Assembly (NCBI GenBank): GCA_029582165.1
Contig: CM055881.1
Location: forward strand, 16,792,594 to 16,856,593
Direction: 5' to 3'
Source: Portulaca oleracea
Taxonomy: Eukaryota > Streptophyta > Magnoliopsida > Caryophyllales > Portulacaceae
DNA: 64,000 nt
Shown here: piece by piece, positions 45,163 to 56,244 of the stretch
How the letters are laid out: each line of letters opens with the position of its first letter
Numbering within the stretch: position 1 is the stretch's first letter
Notes under the pieces: model-generated
What the model was told of the DNA's origin: nothing
What the model saw: only the letters and a program-made list of their open reading frames with translations
Databases searched by the model: none
Made by a program: the position numbers and the translations under genes

Positions 45163-47209
45163 TTAGTCCTTGCTTGTCCCTAAGCAAGTCATAACTCAAA
45201 AGAAAAGGCAAAGAAAGAAAATGAAAGAAAATAAAAGAAAACGGGACAAAAAGATTCAAAGAACTCAAAGCAAGAAAAAAAAAAGACTCAAAAGTAAAAA
45301 ATAACAAAAACGAAAATTTTTATTTAATTACAACTCTGCAGGATGGCAATGATAGAACATTCAATCAACCCAATCTAATCTAAAGTACAGCCCAAGAGTG
45401 AAAAAGAAGCCAATTTACACAAGTAAATGAAGACAAATTATTCAAGAATGGCACTCATCAAGTTCAACCAATCACCCTTAATCACCGAATGAGATAAGAA
45501 GGCACATGTTAAGCATGAAACTAGGTATGAATGAAGAGCAAACTCACTTTCTGGGAATGTGGAAACACTCCTCTCATGTGTTTAAATATGAAAAATCATT
45601 GAAAGTTCGCTCAAATACTCAAACCAAAGCCACAACCAACCACGTATTTGCTAAGAATCTCAACTCTCCACCGCAATTTGCAAAGCAACAATGACAATCA
45701 AGAGGACTTTCAAGGGTTGTAACGGGGCTAGGGTTAAAGGTAAGGAGTGGATAATATTTGGGAATTGTGGAGCTAAAAGCCAAAGCTTGAAATTATGTCG
45801 CACCAATTCAACATACATACACTCTCACCACTTAAAATCAATCCAAATCAACCCCACAAACAATTGGAAACTTGCCTTAAAACAAAAGAAACACAATGTC
45901 AAACACTTTATTCACTTTTTTTTCGTTTTTTTTCTATTTTGTTTTTTTTTTCATTTTTCCGGAATTCTCCGATTTTTTCTCTTTTTCACCTTTTTTTATT
46001 TTTTTTTTCTTTCTGATTTTTTTCTTTTTTTCATTTTGATTCAAACACACACACAAACAACACACTTATATACAACTCACTAGGCAAGTTCCAATTCTAC
46101 CCAACAACCTCAATGTACATAATTTGGGGAATCAAATCAATATTTACAACTCAAACCAATCCCCATCACAAACCAAACCACCAAAGTAACCATAATCAAC
46201 CCAACTTCAAACTCAAAACATTTCAAGCAATGGCTTAAGGGTAGGAAATATATAATCGGCCAAGCTTATAATGTGGGTTCAAGAAAAGAAATGGTCAAGG
46301 TAAGAAAGGGGCTAACTACGGATTTTCTTATATAATCGGGTGGTCAAGGCTTGCCGGTTCAATTCCTAATGCCTCTATCATCTTGTCAATGTACAACGCA
46401 TAGCAATTTCAAGGAGATGCAAAGCAAATGAAGGAGGATGCCACAATGGTGAGTCACTCATGGAAATAAGACTAATAAAAATGATTAGTCTTTTCTTTAA
46501 GGCTTATGTGGACTCACGGGTAGCGCTCAACAATCATTACCCAGTTTGAAAGATATGCATATGCACAACTCACTCTTAAAAATAGTGACAAAGGTAATCG
46601 ATCTCACTATCCTAGCACAATTCTCACAACATTTAGCTTCACAACTCATGTCAATTCAAAGTCTTTCACAAACGGGCTATACAAGATCAAATCAAGTCAA
46701 AAGAAAACTATCTCGCCAAATCCTATATCAAACAGTCTTTTTTTTTTTGTTTTTTTTTTAATTTTCTAATAATTTTTTCTTTTTTTTTTCAATTTTCAAA
46801 TTTTTTTTTTACAAGACTAAAGAAGAAAATAAGAAAATAAGAAAACGAAAACAACCTACGAAAAGAAGAAATTAAAAAAACTACAAGCAAATCTAGAAAA
46901 CAAAAGAAATAAAATCAAAACAACAAAAGAAAAAGACTCAAAACAAGTTAAAAATCAAAAAAATAAAAAACGACTCAAAACACACATATCCACAAAAGTT
47001 ACACAAATCCCCCCATGCTTGAACCGAGCATTGTCCGCAATGCGAAACATCACCCGAGAAGCAAAGGAAGAAAACACAAATCTAGAAAAATCAAAAATAA
47101 AAAGAAGAAAAATAAGGAAAAATTTTAGAAAATCCTAAAATAAAAAATAAAAAATAAAATAAAATAAAATAAAATAAATAAAATGAAAATAAAATCGAAA
47201 AAGCTTGGG
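45163..47209 (-). other. Low-complexity 3' spacer of Athila element 2
   Basis: About 2 kb, A-rich on one strand, with T runs at 45915-46030 and 46735-46815. No ORF is defended. A segment near 45110-45180 and one near 47000 both carry CCCCCATGCTT, so the polypurine tract (CATGGGGG on minus) is duplicated. Confidence 0.6.
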
Positions 47210-47260
47210 TTGCCTCCCAAGAAGCGCTTGTTTAATGTCCTAAGCTGGACAAGGTACCTC

Positions 47261-47698
47261 TCAACCCGGTGAATAGTCCACAACTCCATAGCCAAGGGCT
47301 TTTGGAGCTTCACATTGCATAGTACCTCCAAACATCTTCAAATTGACCCCACAACTTGGGTCAAACTCATCACCTCCTTCAAAAATGGAGGGATCTCCAT
47401 CATCAAACCTGAAAATCGCATCCAATGTACCCTTGTTAATAGCATAAGGCACGTTCTTGATGATGTTAGGTGGGAGCAAAATTTCTTTTATTCCCACCCT
47501 TGCATCGTCAAGTTCATGGCCTTTATCAATAAATAAACCACAAGAATTTGCAACAAAATGGTCACGAGATTTCTCAAACTTTTCACTCTCCACTACATGC
47601 ACACAATCATCTTTCTTTTCACAAATCAAACCGTCAACATTCTTATCCTTCTCACCAAACACATCAACACCAAAGCAAGGGGAAAGCGCGCGTGGCAA
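47261..47698 (-). pseudogene. Post-protease ORF of Athila element 2
   Basis: An open frame of about 145 codons continuing the protease region after a frame change. Acidic, with DDG and FEGGDEFDP segments. Downstream, near 47255-47210, a short stretch reading LVQLRTLNKRFLG resembles the end of Athila pol, so pol appears to be deleted between the two. Confidence 0.5.
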
Positions 47699-49008
47699 AC
47701 ATCACGGAATAAATCAAACTCAAGTTCATGTTCCCCTATCCTAAACTTCATCTTTCCACATTGTACATCTATGACACACCCTACGGTAGCAAGAAAAGGT
47801 CTCCCCAAAATGATTTGGGTACGGGAATCTTCGGGCATATCAAGGATGACAAAATCAATCGGCACATAGCAATCACCCACCTTAAGGGGAAAGTCCTCCA
47901 AAATACCCTTAGGGTACTTGATAGAACGATCTGCCATTTGTAATGACATGGTAGTTGGTCTCAACTCTCCTAGGTTCAACCGTTCATACAAAGAATATGG
48001 CATTAAGCTTACACTAGAACCCACATCACACAAAGCTCGATCAACGGTTAAGCTACCTAGGCCACATGGAATACTAAAGCTTCCCGGGTCCTTAAGCTTA
48101 GGAGTAAGCTTGTTAAGAACCACGGAACTACACTCTTCAGTCAAAGCAACTTCCTCAATTTCATCAATTTTCCTCTTTTTAGAGAGGATTTCTTTCAAAA
48201 ACTTTGCATACAAAGGCATTTGAGATAAAACATCCAAAAACAGCACATTCACATTCAATTGCTTTAACATATTAAAGAACTTGCCGAATTTTGCATCAAA
48301 TTTAGCCTTAGCATATCTTTGAGGGAAGGGTAACGGTGGTTTGTAAACTCTAGGTGGAGATGAAGGTCGGGTTTCGGTGTTCTCTTTTGAATGCTCACTC
48401 TCAAGATCTTTCTCTCTTTCAAAACCAACAACATTCTCACTAGGCCTCTCAACCTCTTTCTCAACCACAACTCCCCCATGCTTGGCATTTGGCACGCTAG
48501 GTCCCTCATATTGTGTCCCACTCCTCAAAACAATGGCATTACATTGTTCCTTAGGATTAGGTTCGGGCTTTCTGGGAAGCATTCCCGGAGGGGTAGTGGA
48601 GGTACTAGCTTGTATGGCAATTTGATTCTCAAGCATTTGAGTGTGGGTGCTCATAAGGTCAACTTTAGTAGCTAAGGCCTTAATCACCTCATCTTGTCTT
48701 TGTTGATGCTCAAGTTGCCGTTGTTGGTGTTGTTGTTGAGACAACATCAAAGCTTGTATCATGGACTCTAGGTTAGGCTTTTGGGGAGCTTGTGGTGGAG
48801 GTGGTTGGGGTTGTCTTTGTCCTTGGGGTTGACCCATTTGGTTTTTGTTCCGGTAAGAAAAGTTCGGGTGGAACCTAAAACCAGGATTGTAAGTATTGGA
48901 AAAAGGGTCAAAGTTTTGCCTATTAGAAGGGTTACCAACATAGTTAACCACTTCGGTCGATTCATTGCTAACCAACCCACTAGGACAATTCAAGGTCTCA
49001 TGCTCGTA
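47626..49008 (-). CDS. Athila gag C-terminus and protease, in frame after the stop
   Basis: Open for about 460 codons directly after the TAA. A Gln/Pro-rich region with a poly-Gln stretch is followed by NAIVLRSGTQYEGP, the gag-protease junction motif. The protease has GSFSIPCGLG, the active-site DVGSS and IILGRPFLAT. The active-site Asp and Gly are kept. Near 47700 the frame drifts out of homology and a second frame (47698-47261) takes over, so a frameshift is likely there. Confidence 0.8.
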   Translation of the reverse strand, partial: YEHETLNCPSGLVSNESTEVVNYVGNPSNRQNFDPFSNTYNPGFRFHPNFSYRNKNQMGQPQGQRQPQPPPPQAPQKPNLESMIQALMLSQQQHQQRQLEHQQRQDEVIKALATKVDLMSTHTQMLENQIAIQASTSTTPPGMLPRKPEPNPKEQCNAIVLRSGTQYEGPSVPNAKHGGVVVEKEVERPSENVVGFEREKDLESEHSKENTETRPSSPPRVYKPPLPFPQRYAKAKFDAKFGKFFNMLKQLNVNVLFLDVLSQMPLYAKFLKEILSKKRKIDEIEEVALTEECSSVVLNKLTPKLKDPGSFSIPCGLGSLTVDRALCDVGSSVSLMPYSLYERLNLGELRPTTMSLQMADRSIKYPKGILEDFPLKVGDCYVPIDFVILDMPEDSRTQIILGRPFLATVGCVIDVQCGKMKFRIGEHELEFDLFRDVCHARFPLALVLMCLVRRIRMLTV

Positions 49009-49944
49009 TTATTGACACGACGCACATGGTTGGGGAAGGGGAGCATTCAGATTCAACAAATCCATCTTCTTAGTCATGGCATCCAACTTAGCATTCAACA
49101 TAGAAATAGCATCAACTTCATACTTACCTCCCATCCTCTTGGAACGGGGCTTTGACCACTGGTAGCTATTGATCGCCATCTCCTCAATCAAAGTTTGGAG
49201 TTCCACCACTGTCTTGGACATGATGTTGCCTCCAGCCGCCGCCAAGATGTTGGCCCTCAAGTTGTCATCCACCCCATTGTAGAAGGCTTGTATCGGGACC
49301 CATGGTTCTAAACCATGGTGGGGGCATTGACGTAAGAGGTCCTTGAACCTCTCCCGTGCTTCATAGAGGGACTCATCCGGCTCTTGGACAAATGTTGAGA
49401 TTTGATTCCGGAGGCTCGTCAACTTGCTAGGAGGAAAGTACTTCGCCAATAATAAGCTAGCAAGTTGGTCAAAAGTGGTGATGGCAGAGCTTGATGGAAG
49501 AGCATCCAACCACTCCCAAGCCTTCCCTTCAAGTGAGAAGGGAAACAATCGCAGCTTGATTGCATCCGGCGTTGCACCATTTGCCTTAAAGGTCTCACAT
49601 GCTTGGTTGAATAGGAAAAGGTGCCGGTTGGGATCTTCATTGGGGAGGCCATGGAATGGGTTGACCTTCACCAAATTGATGAGTGAACTCCTCAGCTCGA
49701 AATCGTCAGCGGCCACTCTTGGAGGATTAATGGCGGAGGGTTGATTTGTGACATTTGGCATCACATAGGAGCCAAGCGTGATTCTAGGCTCTCCACCACC
49801 GCCGCCACCACCGGACATGGTGTTCTTTCTCTTAGAGTTCTCTTCTTGTCTTCTCCGGGCGTGCTCTAACTTTTGCTTCTTTCGCCGGGAGCGAAAGGTT
49901 CTTTCGATTTCAGGATCAAGCTCAAAGAGTGGAGCCTTTTGCAT
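49009..49944 (-). CDS. Athila gag (N-terminal to capsid), ended by an in-frame stop
   Basis: The ATG at 49944 is taken as start because the following ELDPEIERTFRSRRK is the usual N-terminal block; a second ATG at 49818 begins after a basic region. A Gly run is followed by the Retrotrans_gag core: VNPFHGLPNEDP, IKLRLFPFSLEGKAWEWL and LLAKYFPPSK. The frame ends at a TAA at 49009-49011. The same frame continues beyond it, so one substitution separates this from an intact gag-protease polyprotein. It could be a fresh mutation or read-through. Confidence 0.8.
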   Translation of the reverse strand: MQKAPLFELDPEIERTFRSRRKKQKLEHARRRQEENSKRKNTMSGGGGGGGEPRITLGSYVMPNVTNQPSAINPPRVAADDFELRSSLINLVKVNPFHGLPNEDPNRHLFLFNQACETFKANGATPDAIKLRLFPFSLEGKAWEWLDALPSSSAITTFDQLASLLLAKYFPPSKLTSLRNQISTFVQEPDESLYEARERFKDLLRQCPHHGLEPWVPIQAFYNGVDDNLRANILAAAGGNIMSKTVVELQTLIEEMAINSYQWSKPRSKRMGGKYEVDAISMLNAKLDAMTKKMDLLNLNAPLPQPCASCQ

Positions 49945-50059
49945 GCACGTAGAGTAAACCTGGCAAGACAAAAATCAAAACACCAAGGAAAATCAAAACA
50001 GAAAATAAATGACTTAGGCAACCTTAGGGTATTCGTTCAGTGGCTGGCTAGGGACAAAG

Positions 50060-50077
50060 TCCCCGGCAACGGCGCCA
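50060..50077 (-). other. Primer binding site, tRNA-Asp type (Athila element 2)
   Basis: The minus strand reads TGGCGCCGTTGCCGGGGA, a perfect Athila-type primer site, 6 bp inside the 5' LTR boundary. Confidence 0.92.
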
Positions 50078-50083
50078 AAAACT

Positions 50084-51553
50084 TGATAGGCCGCAAGTGC
50101 ACGGGTGAAATTGTAGCATAAATCAAGGTCGTTTCCCACAGGGACTTTTCCTTTCAACGCACTGAACTAGCCTCCTAGTTGATCGCTAAGTCGATCCGGT
50201 TTTTATTTCGAATCAAGGTAAATCTAATTCTAATCACAATCAAGGTCTAAACAAACGAATATTCACTAAACTATTCTGATTTAATCAAGGGAAAAAGGCA
50301 TTCAGAGGATGAAACCTAAGTCAAATAACGAATCAACGACATGGATTGAACTTTCATTTCATTAATTTGCATAATCAAGGTTCGATAATCGCATAGAATA
50401 CTTCGCAATGAGATTTTGTCACTAGAGCGAATTGCCAAGACTAACCAAGCACCTACTTTCGTGGTTATTTCAATTTAGTCAAGGTTAAAGATCTAATTAT
50501 CTCAAGAACCCTAGTTAAAACTTCTATGTCTAGATAATTTTAACTAGATTAGTCTAGGTTTTCGGGCAATCAAACTTCTCCTTTCGGTACTTCATTCAAC
50601 AACCTATTAACATGCAATTGGTGATCAAGCAAAAGCAATAACGATTCAATTCAAAGACCAAATAGATTGAAACAAACTAAATTCATGATAATTCAATCCA
50701 ACAAAGTCAATTCATCAAGCAACTTCAAAGGTTCATCCCCTAAACTAAAAGAACTACTCACAATTCATGTTTGAAACTACAAAGCAATTGAAATCTATTC
50801 TAGAAAGCATATGAAAATCTATGAGAGAATGAGAAATAAACCCAAGTGAAGAACAAACTTGCTAGGAATCAACAATGGAGGACTTTTGCTCCTCCACTTC
50901 AAAGTATGTTCAAATTGCTCTTCGATCTTCAATCTTCTCTCAATCTTCAATGATGGAATGGAATATGGATGATGAATGATATGATTAGAGCATGAAAATG
51001 GATGATGGTGGATGATGATTCCCCTCTTCTCCGCCGGAAATAAGCATAATATTGGCAAATATCAACTCAAAACCGCCGAAAATGAAAAGACAGGAGAGGC
51101 ACGGACCGTGCTAGGGGTGACACGGACCGTGCTCATAGTGACACGGACCGTGCCCCCCTAGGCACTACCCGTGTCGCTTCACTGCACACAATTCTTCACG
51201 TTCTGGTCATAGGCACTACCCGTGCCACTGCAGACACCACTCGTGCCACTATCTTTTTCAGGCCTAGGAGTACTTTGGGCCATTGTTTGGGCCTTGGGTG
51301 ATCCAACATCTCACTTCTTGGTCCTTTAAGCTCATAACTTGGATCTACACTTGATTTTTAGCTCGGTTTACATCGATTCTTCACAAATTGCTCGGTTTAC
51401 ATCGATTCTTCACAAATTACCTACAAAACTCACCAAACTCCAAACCAAGCGTAATATGGGAAATTCGGGCTTAACATAATATAATCAAATCAAATATTCC
51501 CCAAATTCTCATCAAAACAACCAAGTTTTCATATATATAAGAGGCACTTATCA
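50084..51553 (-). repeat. 5' LTR of Athila element 2
   Basis: On the minus strand it runs TGATAAGTG...CGGCCTATCA. At 51099-51250 it has three GCACGGACCGTGC palindromes at about 21-bp spacing and three GGCACTACCCGTG-type units. The array is followed (minus strand) by a TATA-like TAATATTATGC about 50 bp on. Confidence 0.9.
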
Positions 51554-51558
51554 GTTAC

Positions 51559-51650
51559 GTCAAGATCTTGTTAACATAATGTCCATTTGTACTAAACCTT
51601 AATGTCCATTTGGACATAACATGATGTCCTTTTTAACATACAAACAAAAT
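51559..51650. mobile_element. GATGTCC-rich element, right portion
   Basis: AATGTCCATTTG, GGACATAACATGATGTCC and related units continue the repeat pattern interrupted by Athila element 2. The right boundary against the Tat sequence is approximate. Confidence 0.6.
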
Positions 51651-51703
51651 TCCATATAAGGTAGTGCATGTTTAAGTAGCTAAGGATATCAACCCTTAGT
51701 AGC

Positions 51704-52188
51704 TTAGACATAATACCTCTTCAATTGATACAAGTTCACAGGTTGAATGAGCTCTTCTCCCTCAGGTGTTGCCAATCGAGCAGCACCTCCAAGTGTGATG
51801 GAGATGATGACATAAGGTCCTTTCCAATTTGGAGCGAACTTGCCACGAGGATGCTGGCGAGCAGACCTTATTTCTTGCAACACTAGGTCACCTTCCATCA
51901 AATCTCCATCTTTGACCTTCTTATTGAACGGACGGTAAATTCGGCGCTGATAGAGCTGGATGTTATGTAAAGCACGGAGTCGGCGTTCATCTAACAAAGT
52001 TAACTCCTCATACTTAGCCCAAACCCACTCAGCTTCAGGGATTTGGCTTTCAGCAATGATTCTCAGGGAAGGAATAACAATCTCTACAGGCAAGACCGCT
52101 TCCATTCCATAAACCAAAGAGTAGGGTGTAGCACCGGTTACAGCTCGAATTGAAGTGTGATACCCCCATAATGCAAAAGGTAGCTTGT
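51704..52188 (-). pseudogene. C-terminal integrase of the Tat element (displaced half)
   Basis: The frame opens at the GCCTC duplication with HKLPFALWG, then ATPYSLVYGMEAVLPVEI, the Tat integrase region after the catalytic core. It runs through the C-terminal DNA-binding part (GDLVLQEI, WKGPYVI) to a stop at 51704. It continues in frame the integrase that breaks at 33189 on the plus strand. It lacks the catalytic core itself. Confidence 0.88.
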
Positions 52189-52193
52189 GAGGC
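52189..52193 (-). other. Target duplication GCCTC, right copy of gypsy element 3
   Basis: GAGGC on the plus strand (GCCTC on minus) directly follows the end of the 3' LTR and is shared with 33185-33189. Confidence 0.8.
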
Positions 52194-53301
52194 TGGAGCA
52201 GTTCCCGATACGTAGTAGTTTGATGATGAATAGCTTGAGTTGATTAGGTTGAGGAGAAGAGACAGACCCATTGAAGACCCATGACCATAGAGATGAGGGA
52301 GGAGAGAAACTCAATCATCCTTGCTTGAATAATATGAAACTAGCCTTGATCTTGAGTAATATCAATGAAGGAAAACCAAAACCAAACATTCAATCGCAAA
52401 AGCTTCAGCACACACAAAGGTTGGATATGACCTTGAGCAAGGAGAGTCCATAACCCTAGGCCTAACACCCCACCATGATTATCCAAGGTAATCCACTAAA
52501 TAATCACTAAAGGAATGACTTGAATCACCGTCAAATCACTTGGATAAAGATAACAAGGTTTGAAAGAAAACTAGGGAAAACCCTAACAATGCATTAGCAT
52601 CAACATTCATAAACATCAACTTCCTAGAAAAGAGTGCTAAACATGGTATTTATACTAATTGAAATTAGGTTAATAACTCAGCAAAAAAAATGAATCAGCA
52701 TGCGCGTCGCAGGGGGGTCGCGGGCGCGACCAGCTGCTGTCCGCCACCATCTGTCGCTGGCCAACTTGGGTCGCTGGCGCGACGTCCATCTGTCACGGGC
52801 GTAACAGGCTTCCTCCTGAGCGTGACCTTGATCTGCTCTACTCCCTGGCTGGCCCAATCGAAACGTCGCGGGTGCGACGATGCGTGTAGCGGGTGCGACG
52901 CCCACAACTACCCAGAATTTCGCCTTTGGTCGGCAGGTAGTCGCGGGCGTGACAACAATGTCACGGGCGTGACTGCCGACTATTCATTGGCGCTGTTCCT
53001 GCCTTGACTTTTCATGCCCTGGGGTACTTCCGAGCCTGGACACTCCTCATTCCTGGGACGGCCCAGCCCGGTCCCACGGCCTCCAGGTCAGAAGCAAGTC
53101 CCGCGCCTCTCCAAGTTCGGCCAATGGGCAACTTGCCTAAGCCAGTCCAACATGACACTCACCACCCCGCCTTTACAAAGATGTAATGATTCGTGAAAGA
53201 TAGTGGATTTTGCTCGAGAATGTCGGGTCGGATTTTTCTCCCTCGTGGCTCTTTTCGCAAACCCTGCCAAGGAAGCTCGGGTCCGAACCCGACACGGTCC
53301 A
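52194..53301 (-). repeat. 3' LTR of gypsy element 3
   Basis: TGGACCGTGTCGGG (minus) to GGGAACTGCTCCA, 1108 bp. At least seven 14-bp palindromes of the type GTCGCGGGCGCGAC lie at 52715-52990, followed (minus) by TATAAATACCATG near 52655. It aligns with 33190-34025 and then with 55995-55679. Confidence 0.9.
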
Positions 53302-53314
53302 TACTCCCCTTCTT
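53302..53314 (-). other. Polypurine tract of gypsy element 3
   Basis: The minus strand AAGAAGGGGAGTA sits directly before the LTR start TGGACCG. Confidence 0.75.
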
Positions 53315-53576
53315 GAAGAAGAGTTTCCCTCAACTCTTGGGGGTTAAAACCGAGGCACTCTTCATCAATTAACTCCGTGAAGCTCCGAACTTCCCGAACG
53401 CCACGAACATTCACGTTAGCCATCAAACAAGCATCGGACCCCACAATGTACCCATAATCCAAATGAAAGAAAGTAGGAGGAGGCTTGTTTCGTGGAGGTG
53501 AGGGATTTAGGAGCGGTAGAAGAAGTTTGTGTGGTGCTTGGGAACTCTCAATATCACTAGGCCTGCTACAAGGCAA
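53315..53576 (-). pseudogene. Short terminal ORF of gypsy element 3
   Basis: A Pro-rich start is followed by VRSFTELIDEECLGF and LRETLLQEGEYGP, then the frame runs into the polypurine tract and LTR. It may be the C-terminal end of the lost pol polyprotein. I do not recognise it further. Confidence 0.4.
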
Positions 53577-53579
53577 AGA

Positions 53580-54611
53580 CTAAGCAAGAGGGAGCTCGTC
53601 CTCGCCAAGAGGACACTCATCCCGTGTTTCGCTCATCATGAGAAGGTTCCTCAACTCACTACCCATCCCGGCTTTTGAAATTTCGGTTTTTTGGGGAGAA
53701 ATGGGAAGTAGCTTGATCTTCTTGCCTTTATGGGTGAATGTGTAAGTGTTGTTCAACCCATTGTGCACCGTTTTCTTGTCGTATTGCCATGGTCGACCCA
53801 ATAAAATGTGACAAGCGTTCATAGGGACAACATCACAAACAAGGGAATCATCATAGTTAGATCCGAAAGAAATATTCACTAAGACTTACTTAGTTACCTT
53901 GATGCCGTTGTGATCGTTGAGCCAATGGAATGAATAGGGTCGAGGGTGCGGTAATAGAGGCAAGCCAAGCTTCTCGACCATAGTGGTTGATGCGACATTC
54001 GTGCAACTCCCTCCATTGATGACAAGAGTGCACACCATTTCACCTACGAAGCACCGCGTTTGGAACAACATTTCCCTTTGGGCCTTGTCGAGGGGAGTCT
54101 CATAGGTATGTAAAGTTCTCATCAAAACATATGCGCCTCTCCGTACGGGGGGTATGGGGGCGACATTCTCCTCATCACTAGTAACCGCATCTTCAACCAC
54201 CACTTCGGAATCGTCTTTAGCCTTTTGAAGCTCTTCATTGATTTCTTGTACCTCTTGCAGAGTCAAAGTACGTCGGTTTGGACAATCGGCTTGAAAATGA
54301 CCATAACCATGACACTTAAAACACTTTCGGCCTTCCGTCCGTCGAGGAGATTCTGTTGGAGTCACCGTAGCAAATCCCTTTCCTTTGTCAACTCTTGGTT
54401 TCGGTGTGGACTTCGGTGTCTCGCTAGACTTCGGAGTGTTTGCATCCGGAGGGGGTCGGCTAGAAGGTGAGTAGACGGGTCTAGACAAGGGTTTGGTGTC
54501 AGACCTTTCCATTCTTCTTCGCTCAACTTGGAGAGCCAAACACGTCCATCGAATAGTAGGGTTGAACCTCAACCTTAGCTTCTTGGCAACGACATGATAT
54601 AACCCATTCAA
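53580..54611 (-). pseudogene. Zinc knuckle and protease of gypsy element 3
   Basis: Frame 54611-53886 has a CCHC knuckle (CFKCHGYGHFQADC) near 54330-54290, a Glu-rich linker, and the protease start. The active-site box reads INGGSC where IDGGSC is usual, replacing the catalytic Asp by Asn. After a stop at 53886 the frame 53879-53580 carries the second half with HILLGRPWQYD. Both the Asp change and the stop argue against activity. Confidence 0.75.
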
Positions 54612-54614
54612 GAA

Positions 54615-55439
54615 TCACATCATGGTTTGCTCTTTCGGCTCTTGGAGGCAACTTTTAATAAGAAGTTGCTCGAATTCCGAGATGTAATCACCGACGGATT
54701 GTTTGCCTTGGGTAAGAGCATATAGCCTCAGTAGGACGTCTTGCTTGTAAGTGTGGGGCAAGAAACGGTGATGCATCACTTGTTTGAGTCGTGTCCAAGT
54801 AGAAATCCTTACCTTTCCTTGATGAACCCGTTGTACCTTCATATTCTCAAACCAAAGTGAGGCGGCCTTGGTGAGTTTCAAGCTTGCGACCTAATAAGCC
54901 TTCTCATCATCATACTCCTTGGTCTCGAAGATTCTATCCATCAATTGGACCCATTCGATGTAGTCATCGGGATCATTGGTACCATTGAACTCGGGGATGT
55001 CGATCATGACGTCTTGGAAGTCGTCACGAGGGGGTCGATCATGCACTTCTCAACGTGGACGGCGTCGAGGGGAGCCTCTAGCATCGTCACTCGACTCAAA
55101 GTTAGGAGGAGGACGGATAGGGCTTGGTGCGTGCCTTTGACGTTCAACTCGGGGTGGAGCTTGACGCTCTAGGGCGAGGTTGTCCAACCGCGCCATAAGT
55201 GCTTCCATGTTGCGCTCGAGGGTGGAGAACCGATTGTTGAAGGCGGTGGTAAGTTGATTCTCGAGAGCCCGAATGTGAGGGCTACTCCGGGGCTTGATTC
55301 CTCTCGTTCGAATTAACTTCTCCGTCCAGAACAAGGGAAAAGGTAAGGGACAGTATGTGTTTTGGATTATTTTGTGGAGTTTGGGGGTTTTCTTGTAGTT
55401 GGCTTGTTTTTGGCTAAGGGTTCTTTGTGTTTTTATCAC
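54615..55439 (-). pseudogene. Gag of gypsy element 3
   Basis: The N-terminal frame (55439-55050) has a helix with LENQLTTAFNNRFSTLERN, then an Arg/Pro-rich part. After stops near 55050-54890 the capsid core continues at 54881-54615 with ASLWFENMKVQR, WTRLKQVMHHRFLP and VGDYISEFEQL. At least two breaks separate the parts. Confidence 0.75.
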
Positions 55440-55663
55440 TTGGGCATTTTATTGAACACCTTGCGGGCACAATTTTCCAACTCTTCCTCAAAGCTCCAAA
55501 ATGCTTCAAAAATCACTAACACAATACAAGAAAAGAGTCTCCAAGACACTTGGAGGCACAAGGGATGGGGAACACAAATATTTGCATTCAATATACCAAA
55601 ATCCAGCAATAGAGAACACACTATCAAGAACAATGGAAAAAACTCAAGCTAAATGAAAACCAT

Positions 55664-55676
55664 AGCTCTGATACCA
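55664..55676 (-). other. Primer binding site, tRNA-Met type (gypsy element 3)
   Basis: The minus strand TGGTATCAGAGCT lies 2 bp from the LTR end. Confidence 0.88.
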
Positions 55677-55678
55677 AA

Positions 55679-55995
55679 TATAGCGGTTCCCGATGCGCGG
55701 TGAATTGATGATGAATAGCTTGAGTTGATTAGGTTGAGGAGAAGAGAGAGACTCATTGAAGACCCATGACCATAGAGATGAGGGAGGAGAGAAACTCAAT
55801 CATCCTTGCTTGAGCAATATGAAACTAGCCTTGATCTTGAGTAATAACAATGAAGGAAAACCAAAATCAAAAATTCAATCACAAAAGCTTGAGCACACAC
55901 AAAGGTTGGATATGACCTTGAGCAAGGAGAGTGCACAACCCTAAGCTTAACACCCCACCATGATTATCCAAGGTAATCCACAAAATAATCACAAA
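55679..55995 (-). repeat. 5' LTR of gypsy element 3, second part
   Basis: 317 bp that correspond base for base to the last 316 bp of the 3' LTR (52509-52194). It stops exactly where the giant foldback begins. The first part of the LTR is at 33190-34025 in opposite orientation. Confidence 0.88.
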
Positions 55996-56244
55996 GGGTC
56001 CGTTTGGACCTAGGAAAATAGGATGGAAAAAAAATCTCATGGAAAAAAATTTAGGAGGAGTTTTTTTTTTTTTTGTAAAGTAAATTTCTTTCTCTTGTTT
56101 GGTTTAAGTAAATTATGAAGGAAAAAAAATTGATTTTCTATTCAATTTTTTTTCCTTGTTTGGTTTGAGGAAAAATACATGCAAAAATAAAATTTGCAAG
56201 AAAACTTGTAAATATCAAGTTTCATTTTTTTAGATCATATGATG

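Larger units (their letters stand above)
43797..51553 (-). mobile_element. Athila-type Ty3/gypsy retrotransposon 2, lacking pol
   Basis: A complete insertion on the minus strand with LTRs 50084-51553 (5') and 43797-45149 (3'). The target duplication GTTAC is present at 43792-43796 and 51554-51558. It has a tRNA-Asp primer site, gag, protease and a polypurine tract, but no reverse transcriptase, RNase H or integrase; about 2 kb of low-complexity DNA separates the last ORF from the 3' LTR. It lies inside the GATGTCC-rich element and within the inferred inversion. Confidence 0.92.
52194..55995 (-). mobile_element. Ty3/gypsy element 3 (gag-protease only), main part
   Basis: On the minus strand it shows the remainder of a 5' LTR, a tRNA-Met primer site, gag, zinc knuckle, protease, a short C-terminal ORF, a polypurine tract and the 3' LTR. 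No reverse transcriptase, RNase H or integrase is present. The first part of its 5' LTR is at 33190-34025. The gag-protease type suggests a chromovirus, but with pol missing the lineage is uncertain. Confidence 0.85.

Noticed and set aside
47315..49155. Plus-strand ORFs over the Athila 2 gag-protease region
   Set aside because: Shadows of the minus-strand coding frames, without domains of their own.
55664..55676. tRNA-Met gene fragments (also 18272-18286)
   Set aside because: Only the 3'-end complement is present and it sits at retroelement leader positions, so these are primer binding sites.
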